Below the pieces are notes generated by a model, which had not been told where the DNA came from, did no database searches, and saw only the letters and a program-made list of their open reading frames with translations. The translations under genes and the position numbers were made by a program. From Zingiber officinale (Eukaryota > Streptophyta > Magnoliopsida > Zingiberales > Zingiberaceae): a stretch of DNA of 64,000 bases. The stretch covers positions 115,859,794 to 115,923,793 of the forward strand of contig NC_055991.1 of assembly GCF_018446385.1 (NCBI RefSeq), given 5' to 3'. Positions 39,046 through 51,963 of the stretch are shown here, piece after piece (positions within the stretch are counted from its first letter, which is position 1; the number at the start of each line of letters is the position of its first letter).

Positions 39046-40360
39046 TGTTGGTGCTGTGAGCACCAGATGATCGAACCTGAGTTTTGATTATGGCAAAGTG
39101 CTCAAAGTTAAGCTGTGGTGTTATCTAACAAGGTTCATGGAGATTGCAAAAAAGTCCTAAGTGATACTTAGGCAAAAGTCCTAGCTGCGGCTAGGCAGGT
39201 GAAAACCCTAGGGGGTGGTAACCCTAGGTCCTAGGGGGAGGTAACCCTAGGTGGAGGAAAACCCTAAGGGGAGGCAACCTTAGGTCCTAGGGGGAGATAA
39301 CCCTAGGTGGAGGAAAACCCTAGGGGCGGTAACCCTTGGTCCTAGGGGGTGGTAACCCTAGGCGGAAAGTCCAGTCGGTCTGGAGGACCGGACTGGCATC
39401 AGTTAAATCTCCTGAGTGGAGTAGGTGAGGACGCGTTCCCCATAGAGGGAACAGTAGGCGTCAGATCAACCTAGGGTTTCCGGTCGAAAACCCGAAATCA
39501 GACTCGGACAGCTTGAAGGCTGTCAATTCATTTTTTTTTACATATTATCCATTTTGCTCTAACTCTGTTTTGCAGGAGACTAACCTTTTTGTGCAGGGTT
39601 AGAAGTGACCGGGATCGGTCGATCGAACCCACAAGCCAGCATATCAGATCTCCAGAGGTTGGACGGGGGTCGACCAGGGGATCGGTCGACCAGACCTCGT
39701 GATCGGTCGACCGAACATGAGTTTGGTGTCGACTGGATCAAGCTGACTGGGCTGAGTCAGAACAGCTGATTGGTCGATCGAAAATGGTGATCGGTCGACC
39801 GAACCTCAGATAGAGTTTGACCAGCGGAGCGAGAGGATCGGGCGGATCGGATGGGAGAAGATCGCCTGATCGGTCGACCGAACATTGGGATCGGTCGACC
39901 AATCCGCGTCAGGTCAAACTTGATCCCGAAGCTTGGGGATTTGGATCAGACTTTGCAGAGCTATAAAAGGAGGTCTCGAGGTGCAGCTCAGATCATCGAT
40001 TTCGAACAGAAAACTGCGCTCTTCCGTGTGCTGCTGCTAACGCCTCAACAACACTCTGCTACTCCAACGAATCACTCCAAAGTTCTCTGTTCTCTTTTTC
40101 GTTGGTATAGTTCCTTTATTGCACTTAATTGTACTCCAACTTGTAATCATCTTTCTGACATATAGTTGTTGCCCACTGAAAGCAGTCAAAGACCGCGGGC
40201 CTTCGAGTAGGAGTCGAGATAGGCTCCGAACGAAGTAAACCACTTGCGTCTCTGTGTGTTTGCATTTACTTTCCGCTGCGTTTCTGCTCTTAGTTTTAAA
40301 TCGCTAAAATAGCCACGAGCGCTATTCACCCCCCCCCCCTCTAGCGTTTTCGATTCTTCA
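39046..40360 (+). repeat. 5' LTR of the SIRE-type element
   Basis: TGTTGG...TTCA. It contains a tandem block of GGTAACCCTAGG-like units (about 39204-39365), then at least five copies of a palindromic GATCGGTCGACC motif (39612-39902) just upstream of a CTATAAAAGG TATA box (39961-39970), and a C-run before the end. The copy at 57755-59069 has the same layout. Confidence 0.85.
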
Positions 40361-40374
40361 ATTGGTATCAGAGC
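40361..40374 (+). other. Primer-binding site of the SIRE-type element
   Basis: ATTGGTATCAGAGC directly follows the LTR end, complementary to the 3' end of initiator tRNA-Met, the usual copia primer. Confidence 0.85.
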
Positions 40375-40628
40375 GGGGTCGTTTTGAATCGGTGCAACTA
40401 CCATTCAAAACAATTTTTTCGTGGTATTTTCAGATTTTTTTCGGAGTCAATTAGAATTTAGCTTTATAGCTATATTCTAATTCTTTTCTCGAATCGGTTT
40501 TTTTTTCTCGAGGTTGGTGCAACACCACCCGAGTTCATGTTCTATTTTTTTTCTTCCCGCACTACTAATCTAGGACCAAGTCCTGGGATTTTCTTGTTGT
40601 TTATTTTTTTCTTCATAGTTGATCTAAA

Positions 40629-40910
40629 ATGGCCCTTCAAGAAGGCTACAGTACAACCCGCCCCCCGCTATTCACCGGAGACGACTTTGAGTACTGGAAG
40701 GGTCGGATGGAGGCATATCTCCAGACTCATTTTGAAGTCTGGATGATCGTCAAAATCGGACTACAACTACCAACTGATAGCGTCGGCAAGCCACTACCAT
40801 ACGAGGACTGGGACACATCTCTGATTAAGAAGGTGAAAGCTAATGCCAAGGCGACCTGCACCCTCCAGTGTGGCCTATCAAAAGAAGAACTTAACCGCGT
40901 CGGCCCCTTC
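40629..40910 (+). pseudogene. gag, 5' part (SIRE-type element)
   Basis: The ATG at 40629 starts MALQEGYSTTRPPLFTGDDF, followed by WKGRMEAYLQTH and CTLQCGLSKEELNRV, a typical SIRE gag N-terminus. The frame is cut at 40910 by the nested element. The next gag codons are at 50760, after the CCTTC duplication, in the same frame. Confidence 0.85.
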
Positions 40911-43582
40911 TGTTGGTTGCTACTCGGAAAGCCTAGAGGTTCCACTGTACAAAAATTTTGTACAAAGGTCTGAACCTTTTCCTAGCTACCATGTGTTCTT
41001 TTAAATTAAATTTTGGATCGCCTGCGGAACTTAACACGTTTGATCCAAAACTTAATCTATTTGTTCTTTTAGGTTTTGACTTGGATCTCCTGCGGAACTT
41101 AACACGTTCGACCCAAATCACCTTAAGTTATTAATTCCATTAAATATTAATTTCCATAATTGGTTCCCAGTACTGACGTGGCGAGGCACATGGCCTTCTT
41201 GGATATGGGAGCAACCACCACCGACTAGACAAAACCTTTTATAGAAATCTAATATTTAATTTCCTAAAATAACTTTAGGTTAACAAAAAAAAAACAATCA
41301 AATCACAAGGAAAAATAAAACAAAAGAACACTACTTCGAAAAACATATTCGAAATACTAGAATCGTAAGCCTCTTGTATTTGGTATTATTTCCAAAAATA
41401 ACTAGTATGATGCGGAAAGAAAAAATACTAGTTATACCTTTTAGAAAGACCTCTTGATCTTCTACCGTATTCCTCTTCTAACCTCGGACGTTGTGTGGGC
41501 AAGGATCTTCCGAGATGAGAATCCACCAAAGCACCTTCTTCTCCTTTCTTCAAGTTTCGGCCAAGCACAAAGCTTCCAAAAGATGAAGATCTTTTTCCAC
41601 CAACCAAGCTCCAAGGGATACAAGCTTTCTCTTCTTCTTCTTCTTCTTCTCCAAGTAGTATCCGGCCACCACAAGAGCTCCAAGCAAATAGAGAAGGTTC
41701 GGCCACCACCAAGAGGAAGAAAGGAAGAGAGGTTGGCCGGCCACAACACCAAGGAAAAGAGGGAGAGAAATAATAGAGGTTGTTCACCATGAAGCCTTCT
41801 CTACCCCCTCTTTTATAATCCTTGGTCTTGGCAAATAAGGAAATTTAATTAAAACTTCCTTAATTCTTTTGCCATGAAAAGGAAAATTTATTTAATTAAA
41901 AACAATTTTCCTTTTCTCAATTTACATGGCGCCACCATCAAGTTATAAACAAGGAGAGTTTTAATTAATTAAAACTTCCTAATTTGTCTCCGAAATTTAT
42001 AAAATTTCTCCAATAATTTAATCCCTTCATGATTGGTTTATAAAAGGAAATTTAATAAATTAAAATCTTTCTTTTAAACATGTGGATAAAAGAAAGTTAT
42101 CTCTAAAAATTAAAATCTCTTTTAATTTACAAATAAGGAAAGATATCAAATCTTTTCTCAATCTTTTATAGAAACTAATAAAAGAGAATTATTAATTTTA
42201 AACTTTCTTTTAAATCATGAACATGGTTAAAAGGAAAGTTTTCTTAAAATTTAAAATCCTCCTTTAATCAACAAATAAGGAAAGATTTCAAATTTTAAAC
42301 TCTCTTTAAACATGTAGATGATTTACAAATAAGGAAAGTTTTACCAAAATTAAAATCATCCTTTTAATCTACAAATAAGGAAAGAGATTAATCTCTTCTC
42401 TTAATCTTTTGTAGAAAGTTATAAAAGGAAATTTTTAATTTTAAACTCTCTTTAAAATCATGATATCCACATAAGAAATAATTTTAATAAAAATCCTTTT
42501 AATATTCTAGTGGTCGCCACCTAAGCTTGGGACCCAAGCTTTGGCGGCCACCTACATGACTCATCCACTTGGTCCCTAGCTTGGGTTCCAAGCTAGCTTG
42601 GCCGGCCCCATTGGATGGGTAAGAAGGTGGGTATGCAGTGGGTATAAATCTCTATATACTAGAGGCTACGATAGGGACCGAGAGGAGGAATTGGTTTTGG
42701 TCTCCCGATGAAATTAAGCATCCCGTGTTCGCCCCGAACACACAACTTAATTTCATCAATAATAATTCATTCCACTAAAGAACTATTATTGAACTACCGC
42801 ACCAATCCCAAATTACATTTTGGGCTCCTTCTTATTATGAGCGTGTTAGTCTCCCTGTGTTTAAGATATCGAATGTCCACTAATTAAGTGAGTCTAATTA
42901 AGTGAGTTACTGACAACTCATTTAATTAATATCTAAGTCCAAGAGTAGTACCACTCAACCTTATTATCATGTCGGACTAAGTCCACCTGCAGGGTTTAAC
43001 ATGACAATCCTTATGAGCTCCTCTTGAGGACATTATCAACCTAGTATCTCTAGGACACAGTTTCCTTTTATAATCAACAACACACACTATAAGTGATACC
43101 ATTTCCCAACTTATCGGGTTTATTGATTTATCGAACTAAATCTCACCCATTGATAAATTAAAGAAATAAATATCAAATATATGTGCTTGTTATTATATTA
43201 GGATTAAGAGCACACACTTCCATAATAACTGAGGTCTTTATTCTTTTATAAAGTCAGTATAAAAGGAACGACCTCAAATGGTCCTACTCAATACACTCTA
43301 AGTGTACTAGTGTAATCATATAGTTAAGATAAACTAATACCTAATTACACTACGACCTTCCAATGGTTTGTTCCTTTCCATCTTGGTCGTGAGCTACTGT
43401 TTATAATTTATAAGGAATCGATAACATGATATTCTGTATGTGACACCACACACCATGTTATCTACAATATAAATTAATTAAGCAACTACATTTATCATAA
43501 ATGTAGACATTTGACCAATGCGATTCTTATTTCTAGATTAATGTTTATACCAAAAGCTAGGCTTTTAGTATACACTCTAACA
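40911..43582 (-). repeat. 3' LTR of the nested copia element
   Basis: 2672 bp. A minus-strand TATAAAAG box lies near 41810-41817. A (CTT)n run near 41631-41651 and open frames nearby (for example 41454-41792) are repeated exactly in the other LTR, so they are not genes. It holds a 40-bp stretch with AAGCTTGGGACCCAAGCTT (about 42521-42546) that is missing from the other LTR. Confidence 0.85.
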
Positions 43583-46500
43583 ATCTCCCACTTATACTAA
43601 AAGACTAAGCTGCCATATCTGCTGCCATACATCTGATTCCCAACCCTTCAACATGTCCATCAAAAGCTCTTGCCTTAAGGACCTTAGTGAAAAGATCTAT
43701 AGGTCATCACCTGATGCAATCTAGGCAGCAACAACTTCTCCTCGTTTATACGATTTCTCGTATTGGGTGGTACTTGCGCTCTATTGTGTTTACTTGCCTT
43801 ATAGACTTATGGTTTCTTCGAGTTTGATACTGCACCAACATTATTACATTAAATTGTAACAATCTTTGGACAAACCAGAAATCATATCTAAGTCTATCTT
43901 GAGGTTATTGAGTCATTCAGCTTTTATGGCTACCTCAGAGGCTTGCCATATACTAAGCTTCTATGGTGGAGTCCAGAAAAACACCTATGCTTATCACTCT
44001 TCCATAGTTATGACTATACCTCCTAAAGTAATCACAAAATCCCGAGGTTGACTTATTATTATCCCTATCCGATTGGAAGTCAAAATCCATGCAACCCACT
44101 AGGACCAAATTAACTGCCTTGTAAGTTAGCATATAATCTCTAGCACCTCTAAGGTACTTTAATATATGCTTTACTGCAGTCCAATGTCCTTGTCAAGGGT
44201 TACTTTGATATCTGCCAACTATGCCCTTGGCAAAACAGATTTCTTATCTCGTGCATAGCATTCATTAGGCTTCCGACAGCCAAAGCATAAAGAACTGCCT
44301 TTATTTCCTTTATCTCCTTTAATGTCTACAGAGACATATCTTTAGATAAAGTTACTCCATCCTGAAAAGGTAAGAAACCTTTCTTGGAGTTTTGCATGCT
44401 TTAAAACGAGCAAGGATTTTTCCGATGTATGAAGCTTGGGATAAGTAAAATATTCTTTTCTTGCGATCCCTTATTACTTTGATCTCAAGAATATATACAT
44501 TCTCCCAAGTCCTTTATATCTAATTGTTTGGACAACCATACCCTTACTTCTGACAACATTTTGATATTGCTTCCAACTACCAAAAATGTTATCTACGTAT
44601 AGTACAAGAAATACCACCACGCTTCCATCACACCTTTTGTATACACAAGACTTATCCGGTTACTAAATAAATCCATAGGTCTGAATTACTTTGATAAACC
44701 GGATGTTCCAAGACCTTGAAGCTTTGCCTCAGTCCATAGACTGATTGAGCTTTACACAAGATGCTCTTAGCCCTTTGCAATGAACCCTTCTGGTTGCTTT
44801 ATATGGATGCTTTCTTCAAGACTTCCATTAAGGAATGCTGTCTTGACATCCACTTGCCAAATAGATAAAAGAATCCGGATAGACTTAAGCATGGCTACCA
44901 GTGAAAAAAGTTTCCTTTTTCATCAAGCCTTGCTTTGAAGGTTTCAACCTTCCTGTCTATCCCTCTTTTCCTATTATAGACCTTTTACACCCAAAGGCTT
45001 TTATACCACTTGGTGGTTCTATAAGCTTCCAGATTTTATTAGAATACATATATTCTAATTCTATTATTCATTACTCTTTGCCAAGATGCTGCATATTTAT
45101 CTTGGAGTGCTTCGTCATATGTTCGGAGATCAGGTTTGTGTCCTTCAGGGATCGAGTCCAAAAACTCTCCCAAAACATGAACCTATTTAGGTTGCCTAAC
45201 AACCCTCCCACTATGACAAGACACTTTATGCAATTGTGTATCATTTGTGATACGTGTTGCAGTTTTCTTGTGGTATCTCATCTTGTACAGTTGGTACTAG
45301 GTTAGACATGTCCTTTATTATTTCCTTAAGAACAAATTTACTTATGAGCACTTGGTTCATTATATAGTCCTTTTCTAAAAATCAGTCATTGATGCTAACA
45401 ATGACCTTGATTTTAAGACTATAAACCTACTTTTGTTTATCTAGGATAACTTACAAACAAGTGAACTCCTATCCAACTTATCATTGTCTCTCTTTAACAT
45501 ATGTCTGGATTACGAATCCGAATATGCTTCAAAATAGGTTTTCACCTATTCAGCAATTCTATATGAGTAGAGAGTTCTAACTTGGAAGGTACTATGTTCA
45601 CTTTCGTTTTCAGAGTTTATCCTTAAAACAAATTTGGTAATTTTCTGAATAACTCATCATCTATCTAATTATTCCATAAGAGTCCTTTACCTTCTTTCTA
45701 CTACACCATTCTATTGGGGTGTACCAGATGCAGTTAGTTGGGATTGAAATCCAACTTCTGATAAGTGACTCCTAAAATCTCTCAAGAGGTACTTGCCACT
45801 ACGATCTTCCATAGTGACTTTTTACTTTAACATTTCTCCGCATCAACCTTGTACTCTTTGAACTAATCAAAGTACTTAGTCTTGCGGTACATTAAGTAAA
45901 TTTATTTGTATCTTGAATAGTTGTCTATTAAATAGACAAAATATTCAATACTACCTCTTGTCTGGATAGTCAGAGGATCACACAAATCAGAATGAACCGT
46001 TTTCAACATATCTTTGACTCCATACCCCTTGGACTTAAAAGCTTCTTGGTTATTTTCCTTCCAAGTAAGACTCGTAGGTTGGAAAGATTTCCACTACCAA
46101 TGAACCCAAAAGTTCATCAGCTACCAATGAATCCTACTCAAGTATAACCTAGCTTTAGATGCCAAAGATATAATTGGTTCATTTCCGAAGGTTGCTTTCT
46201 CTTAAAATTAGAAGATGTGTTACTAATTTCCATTTGTTGCATCGTGGGAGTTTATTGGATTATAAATTGTCAACCATCATACCAAAATAGATAACTTTCC
46301 TATTTTTCTTGATAACAACTTTGTTATCAAAATAGACATAATATCTATAATAGTTTAGAAACTGAAATCAGGTTCTTTCTAAACTTGGTACGTAAAGACA
46401 ATTACTTAAAATCCATATTTTATTCTTATCAAAGGATAAACATCTCCCACTGCAACAGTTACCACTTTTACAGTAGTGCCCATGTGGACGGTGATTTACC

Positions 46501-48123
46501 TTTCATTTAGTTATCGGGTTTCCTGGAACCCTGCAATGAATTGCAGACATGATTAATGGCATCTTGTATCTACACTTCTAGGTTCTGGTAGATAACACCA
46601 CTAGACATGTTTCAACTAATGAATTAAATACACCTAAATTGTTCTTAGTTCTAAGAAGACAGTCTACCTTAATGTCCAAGTCCTATTTCCAATCATTACA
46701 ATTGGGACTACTAAGTCTTTTTCTATAGTATGACTACTAGGGATTGACAAACATCCTAAGAATCACAAAAACATTTGGTCAAGATCAACTCCTTAAAATC
46801 TCCATGAATTTTGTGTATACAAAATCGAAGAGGAGATTTTATTCATTAATTTTATTATCTCGTCAACTTTACTTTATGACGAATAAAATTAATAGTTGAT
46901 CTGTCTTTGATCAAATATTTGGTCAAAACTCTTTGAATTTAAAATAACATTGATTCCTCAAACAATATTATTTAAATTTACCAACACCTCAAACACCGTG
47001 AATTTTGCATGCCACGTTAGTGTGGACGTATGCAAATTCAACATTTGTAAAAGGAGGGTTTTACCCATTAACTATCTTGTCAACGTATCTTTATGACAAA
47101 TAAAATTATCTCAAACACCGTTAATTTTGTATGCCACGTTAGTGTGGACGTATACAAAATCAATCATTTGTAAGAGGGGTTTTAACCCTTTAATTTTATT
47201 ATCTTGTCAACCTAGTTTTATGACAAATTAATAGTTGGTTTCATTTGGTCACACAAATAATAGCAGTGACTCCGATGGGGAGGATACTATTAGATGTGTC
47301 TAAGTGTATACCATTACTTGACACTAAGTTCATTAATAAGATTATGCCCCTTCCGTTGGGGAAGATCACACGCTCTTAATTAACTTCCTATAGTAATCCA
47401 AAAATGGAAGTATGTTCTAGTGATCCACAAACAAGCTCATCCGTTATGGAGGAAGGCACTCAGAGCCAACGCGCAAGCTTGTTTGCATCACTTACAAACC
47501 AGTAATGGAGACCATGGGATTTACTTAAAAATCCCTCTCCCACTTAGTTATTTATAAATGAGGAATTTTAACTATGCTAGCCTACTAAATATGTAAACCA
47601 ACATGCACACACAGCACAATATAAAAGCAATAAATAGAAAATCTAATTTTCAACTATTATGGATTTTATCTCTAGTTGTCCTCCGTGTGTTGTCATCCCA
47701 AGCTGCTGTCATATTTGGCCACCGCTACCGGGTCTAGCTGTCGCTCCTTGTTCCGCTGCGCCTCTGGTCCTTAGAAGGTTCCACGCTTTGCAAGATTCGA
47801 TCCGCGACATAAATAGAATTTTACATTTTTGATCCTATATTCCATAAAAGGAATGTACATGTATCTAGATCAAAAATAAAATCCTAATAAAACTAAATAC
47901 AGCTCCTGCTGTATTTTATAATATAATCATGCACACACAGATAAATGCCCTTGACATGTCCAAGGGTCCAATCACACACATAATAACTAAAAGCCATAAT
48001 AGTTGGATCCTGCATCCACAAAGTTAGCACATCCTACTATTAACCTGCCTAAATTATGTATGACATGTGCATAAGTAAACTAATACCAAATACACGAGGC
48101 AAAACCCTAGCTCTGATACCAAT
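43583..48123 (-). pseudogene. Degenerate copia internal region (minus strand)
   Basis: On the minus strand, short stretches of copia pol can be read: the RT active-site region VFLVLYVDN near 44588-44615, and a typical pol end (KVLKARAFDGHVEGLGIRCM) at about 43600-43690. Stops occur throughout and no minus-strand frame of even 60 codons remains. The part toward 48123, which should hold gag and the leader, shows repeated AATTTTATTATCT.GTCAAC.T blocks at about 46845-47225. Confidence 0.75.
48110..48123 (-). other. Primer-binding site of the nested copia element
   Basis: Read on the minus strand it is ATTGGTATCAGAGC, adjacent to the 5' LTR that starts at 50754 on that strand and ends at 48124. 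Confidence 0.85.
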
Positions 48124-50754
48124 TGTTGGTTGCTACTCGGAAAGCCTAGAGGTTCCACTGTACAAAAATTTTGTACAAAGGTCTGAACCTTTTCCTAGCT
48201 ACCATGTGTTCTTTTAAATTAAATTTTGGATCGCCTGCGGAACTTAACACGTTTGATCCAAAACTTAATCTATTTGTTCTTTTAGGTTTTGACTTGGATC
48301 TCCTGCGGAACTTAACACGTTCGACCCAAATCACCTTAAGTTATTAATTCCATTAAATATTAATTTCCATAATTGGTTCCCAATCTTGACGTGGCGAGGC
48401 ACATGGCCTTCTTGGATATGGGAGCAACCACCACCGACTAGACAAAACCTTTATAGAAATCTAATATTTAATTTCCTAAAATAACTTTAGGTTAACCAAA
48501 AAGAACAATCAAATCACAAGGAAAAATAAAACAAAAGAACACTACTTCGAAAAACATATTCGAAATACTAGAATCGTAAGCCTCTTGTATTTGGTATTAT
48601 TTCCAAAAATAACTAGTATGATGCGGAAAGAAAAAATACTAGTTATACCTTTTAGAAAGACCTCTTGATCTTCTACCGTATTCCTCTTCTAACCTCGGAC
48701 GTTGTGTGGGCAACGATCTTCCGAGATGAGAATCCACCAAAGCACCTTCTTCTCCTTTCTTCAAGTTTTGGCCAAGCACAAAGCTTCCAAAAGATGAAGA
48801 TCTTTTTCCACCAACCAAGCTCCAAGGGATACAAGCTTTCTCTTCTTCTTCTTCTTCTTCTCCAAGTAGTATCCGGCCACCACAAGAGCTCCAAGCAAAT
48901 AGAGAAGGTTCGGCCACCACCAAGAGGAAGAAAGGAAGAGAGGTTGGCCGGCCACAACACCAAGGAAAAGAGGGAGAGAAATAATAGAGGTTGTTCACCA
49001 TGAAGCCTTCTCTACCCCCTCTTTTATAATCCTTGGTCTTGGCAAATAAGGAAATTTAATTAAAAACTTCCTTAATTCTTTTGCCATGAAAAGGGAAATT
49101 TTATTTAATTAAAAACAATTTTCCTTTTCTCAATTTACATGGCCGGCCACCATCAAGCTATAAACAAAGAGAGTTTTAATTAATTAAAACTTTCTAATTT
49201 GTCTCCAGAAATTTATAAAATTTCTCCAATAATTTAATCCCTTCATGATTGGTTTATAAAAAGGAAATTTAATAAATTAAAATCTTTCTTTTAAACATGT
49301 GGATAAAAAGAAAGTTATCTCTAAAAATTAAAATCTCTTTTAATCTACAAATAAGGAAAGATATCAAATCTTTTCTCAATCTTTTGTAGAAACTAATAAA
49401 AGAGAATTATTAATTTTTAAACTTTCTTTTAAATCATGAACATGGTTAAAAAGGAAAGTTTTCTTAAAATTTAAAATCCTCCTTTAATCAACAAATAAGG
49501 AAAGATTTCAAATTTTAAACTCTCTTTTAAACATGTAGATGATTTACAAATAAGGAAAGTTTTTACCAAAAATTAAAATCATCCTTTTAATCTACAAATA
49601 AGGAAAGAGATTAATCTCTTCTCTTAATCTTTTGTAGAAAGTTATAAAAGGAAAGATTTAAATTTTTAAACTCTCTTTTAAATTATGTTATCCACATAAG
49701 AAATAATTTTTTTTAATATTCTAGTGGCGGCCACCTACATGATCATCACTTGGTCTTGGCCGGCCCTAGCTTGGGTTCCAAGCTAGCTTGGCCGGCCCCA
49801 TTGGATGGGTAAGAAGGTGGGTATGCGGTGGGTATAAATCTCTATATACTAGAGGCTACGATAGGGACCGAGAGGAGGAATTGGTTTTGGTCTCCCGATG
49901 AAATTAAGCATCCCGTGTTCGCCCCGAACACACAATTTCATCAATAATAATTCATTCCACTAAAGAACTATTATTGAACTACCGCACCAATCCCAAATTA
50001 CATTTTGGGCTCCTTCTTATTATGAGTGTGTTAGTCTCCCTGTGTTTAAGATATCGAATGTCCACTAATTAAGTGAGTTACTGACAACTCATTTAATTAA
50101 TATCTAAGTCCAAGAGTAGTACCACTCAACCTTATTATCATGTCGGACTAAGTCCACCTGCAGGGTTTAACATGACAATCCTTATGAGCTCCTCTTGAGG
50201 ACATTATCAACCTAGTATCTCTAGGACACAGTTTCCTTCTATAATTAACAACACACACTATAAGTGATACCATTTCCCAACTTATCGGGTTTATTGATTT
50301 ATCGAACTAAATCTCACCCATTGATAAATTAAAGAAATAAATATCAAATATATGTGCTTGTTATTATATTAGGATTAAGAGCACACACTTCCATAATAAC
50401 TGAGGTCTTTATTCTTTTTATAAAGTCAGTATAAAAGGAACGACCTCAAATGGTCATACTCAATACACTCTAAGTGTACTAGTGTAATCATATAGTTAAG
50501 ATAAACTAATACCTAATTACACTACGACCTTCCAATGGTTTGTTCCTTTCCATCTTGGTCGTGAGCTACTGTTTATAATTTATAAGGAACCGATAACATG
50601 ATCTTCTGTATGTGACACCACACACCATGTTATCTACAATATAAATTAATTGAGCAACTACATTTATCATAAATGTAGATATTTGACCAATACGATTCTT
50701 ATTTCTAGATTAATGTTTATACCAAAAGCTAGGCTTTTAGTATACACTCTAACA
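48124..50754 (-). repeat. 5' LTR of the nested copia element
   Basis: 2631 bp, near-identical to 40911-43582 apart from indels around 49714-49790 and elsewhere. It carries the same simple repeat and the same spurious frames. Confidence 0.85.
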
Positions 50755-50759
50755 CCTTC

Positions 50760-51962
50760 AACAGTGCCAAGGAGCTGTGGGAGAAGCTCATTGAACTTCA
50801 CGAAGGAACGTCCGACACCAAAGTAAGTAAAAGAGACTTAATCTTCAATAAATTATTTAATATCAAACTGCAGGAAGGTGAGACAGCTGCCCAACTCCAC
50901 GCCCGGATTCAAGATCTGCTCAACGGTCCTCATGCAATTGGACAGAAGGTAGATAACCGGGACATCATAAGGTACTCTTTAAACGCCTTTCTGAGGAACC
51001 CTTGTGGGCATCCATGGTAGATGCCTACAAGGTTTCTAAGGACCTATCTACCATTAAGTTAGATGAACTTTTTGCAGAATTCGAACTTTATGAACAGACT
51101 AATGCACGCCCAACCGAGAAAGGGTTGGCTTTGGTTGCAGGAACAGGGAGAATGCGCGAATCAAAGATTAAGCATAGAACCGAACCAGAGTCAGAAGATG
51201 AACCAGATTCGGAAGATGACGACGAGCTTACAACCGAAATAGTCAACCTGGTAAAGAAACTCTGCAAAAAGAGGGCTTTAACAAAAAGGATGTCAGAAAG
51301 ACCATCCAGTCCAAAGAAGCCCAACCAAGCTCAAAGGTCAAATTCGAAGTGACCTGCTACGGGTGCAACCAGAAGGGGCACATCAAGGCAAACTGCCCGA
51401 ACCAAAAGGATCCAAAGAAACCAAAAAGGAAGAAGGCCTTGAAAGCAACATGGGACGAGTCTTCTTCCGAGGAATCCGACAACGAAGAACTCGAGCAGAC
51501 GAATTTTCTCGCGTTGATAGCCCGGGACTACACCAACGAATCCGGAAGCGAGAACGAATCAGAAGCCGAGTCCGAGAGAAGCCACGAATCCGCATCCGTT
51601 TCCGAAGGGTCAAACCCCTCTGTAAGTAAAAATCGTTTATATAGCTTAATTAATTATTTAATGCATAAAGTAGCTAAGTCCAAAATTCGAATCAAGTCGC
51701 TTCTGAAGGAGGTAACACTCCTTAAAGAAACGACTAATAACGAATCTTTGACCGATCCAACTCAGGCTGGAACCTCAACTCAAGTTCAAAAACTTGAGGA
51801 AGAGAATTCCAACCTGAAATGTCAAGTCAAGAATCTTGACTTGATTCTTGGAACACAAAGGACAATCTACAATCGAACTGGACTAGGATACAAATTGACA
51901 AAGAAGTATAAATCATATTTATCTCTCATACAAAAAACAAATAGAAAAATGGTCCAAGCATG
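50760..51962 (+). pseudogene. gag, 3' part (SIRE-type element)
   Basis: It continues gag with KELWEKLIELHEGTSDTKV and LQEGETAAQLHARIQDLL. It loses frame near 50990-51002 and resumes with WASMVDAYKVSKDLSTIKLDELFAEFELYE. Another frame change precedes the zinc knuckle CYGCNQKGHIKANC (about 51354-51395). A Glu/Ser-rich stretch and a coiled-coil-like tail follow, then a stop at 51961-51963. Confidence 0.8.
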
Positions 51963-51963
51963 A

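Larger units (their letters stand above)
40911..50754 (-). mobile_element. Long-LTR copia element nested in gag, reverse orientation
   Basis: Two long LTRs (40911-43582, 2672 bp; 48124-50754, 2631 bp) with TGTTGG...TAACA ends, and a perfect duplication CCTTC (40906-40910, 50755-50759). The primer site (48110-48123, read in reverse ATTGGTATCAGAGC) and polypurine tract (43583-43594, read in reverse TAAGTGGGAGAT) show it runs on the minus strand. The LTRs differ by few substitutions and several small indels. The 4.5-kb internal region has only fragments of pol and no long frame, so it is probably non-autonomous. Confidence 0.9.

Noticed and set aside
39851-40165. 104-aa frame, duplicated at 58560-58874
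   Set aside because: It lies across the TATA box and leader of the SIRE LTR and is present twice because LTRs are duplicated.
41454-41792. 112-aa frame, duplicated at 48665-49003, with further frames on the other strand
   Set aside because: Both copies lie at the same place in the two LTRs of one element and consist of leader sequence with a (CTT)n repeat. The near-identity reflects LTR duplication, not conserved coding.
43866-45305. Plus-strand frames inside the nested copia element
   Set aside because: The element runs on the minus strand, and the recognisable pol shreds are there. These frames show no family features.
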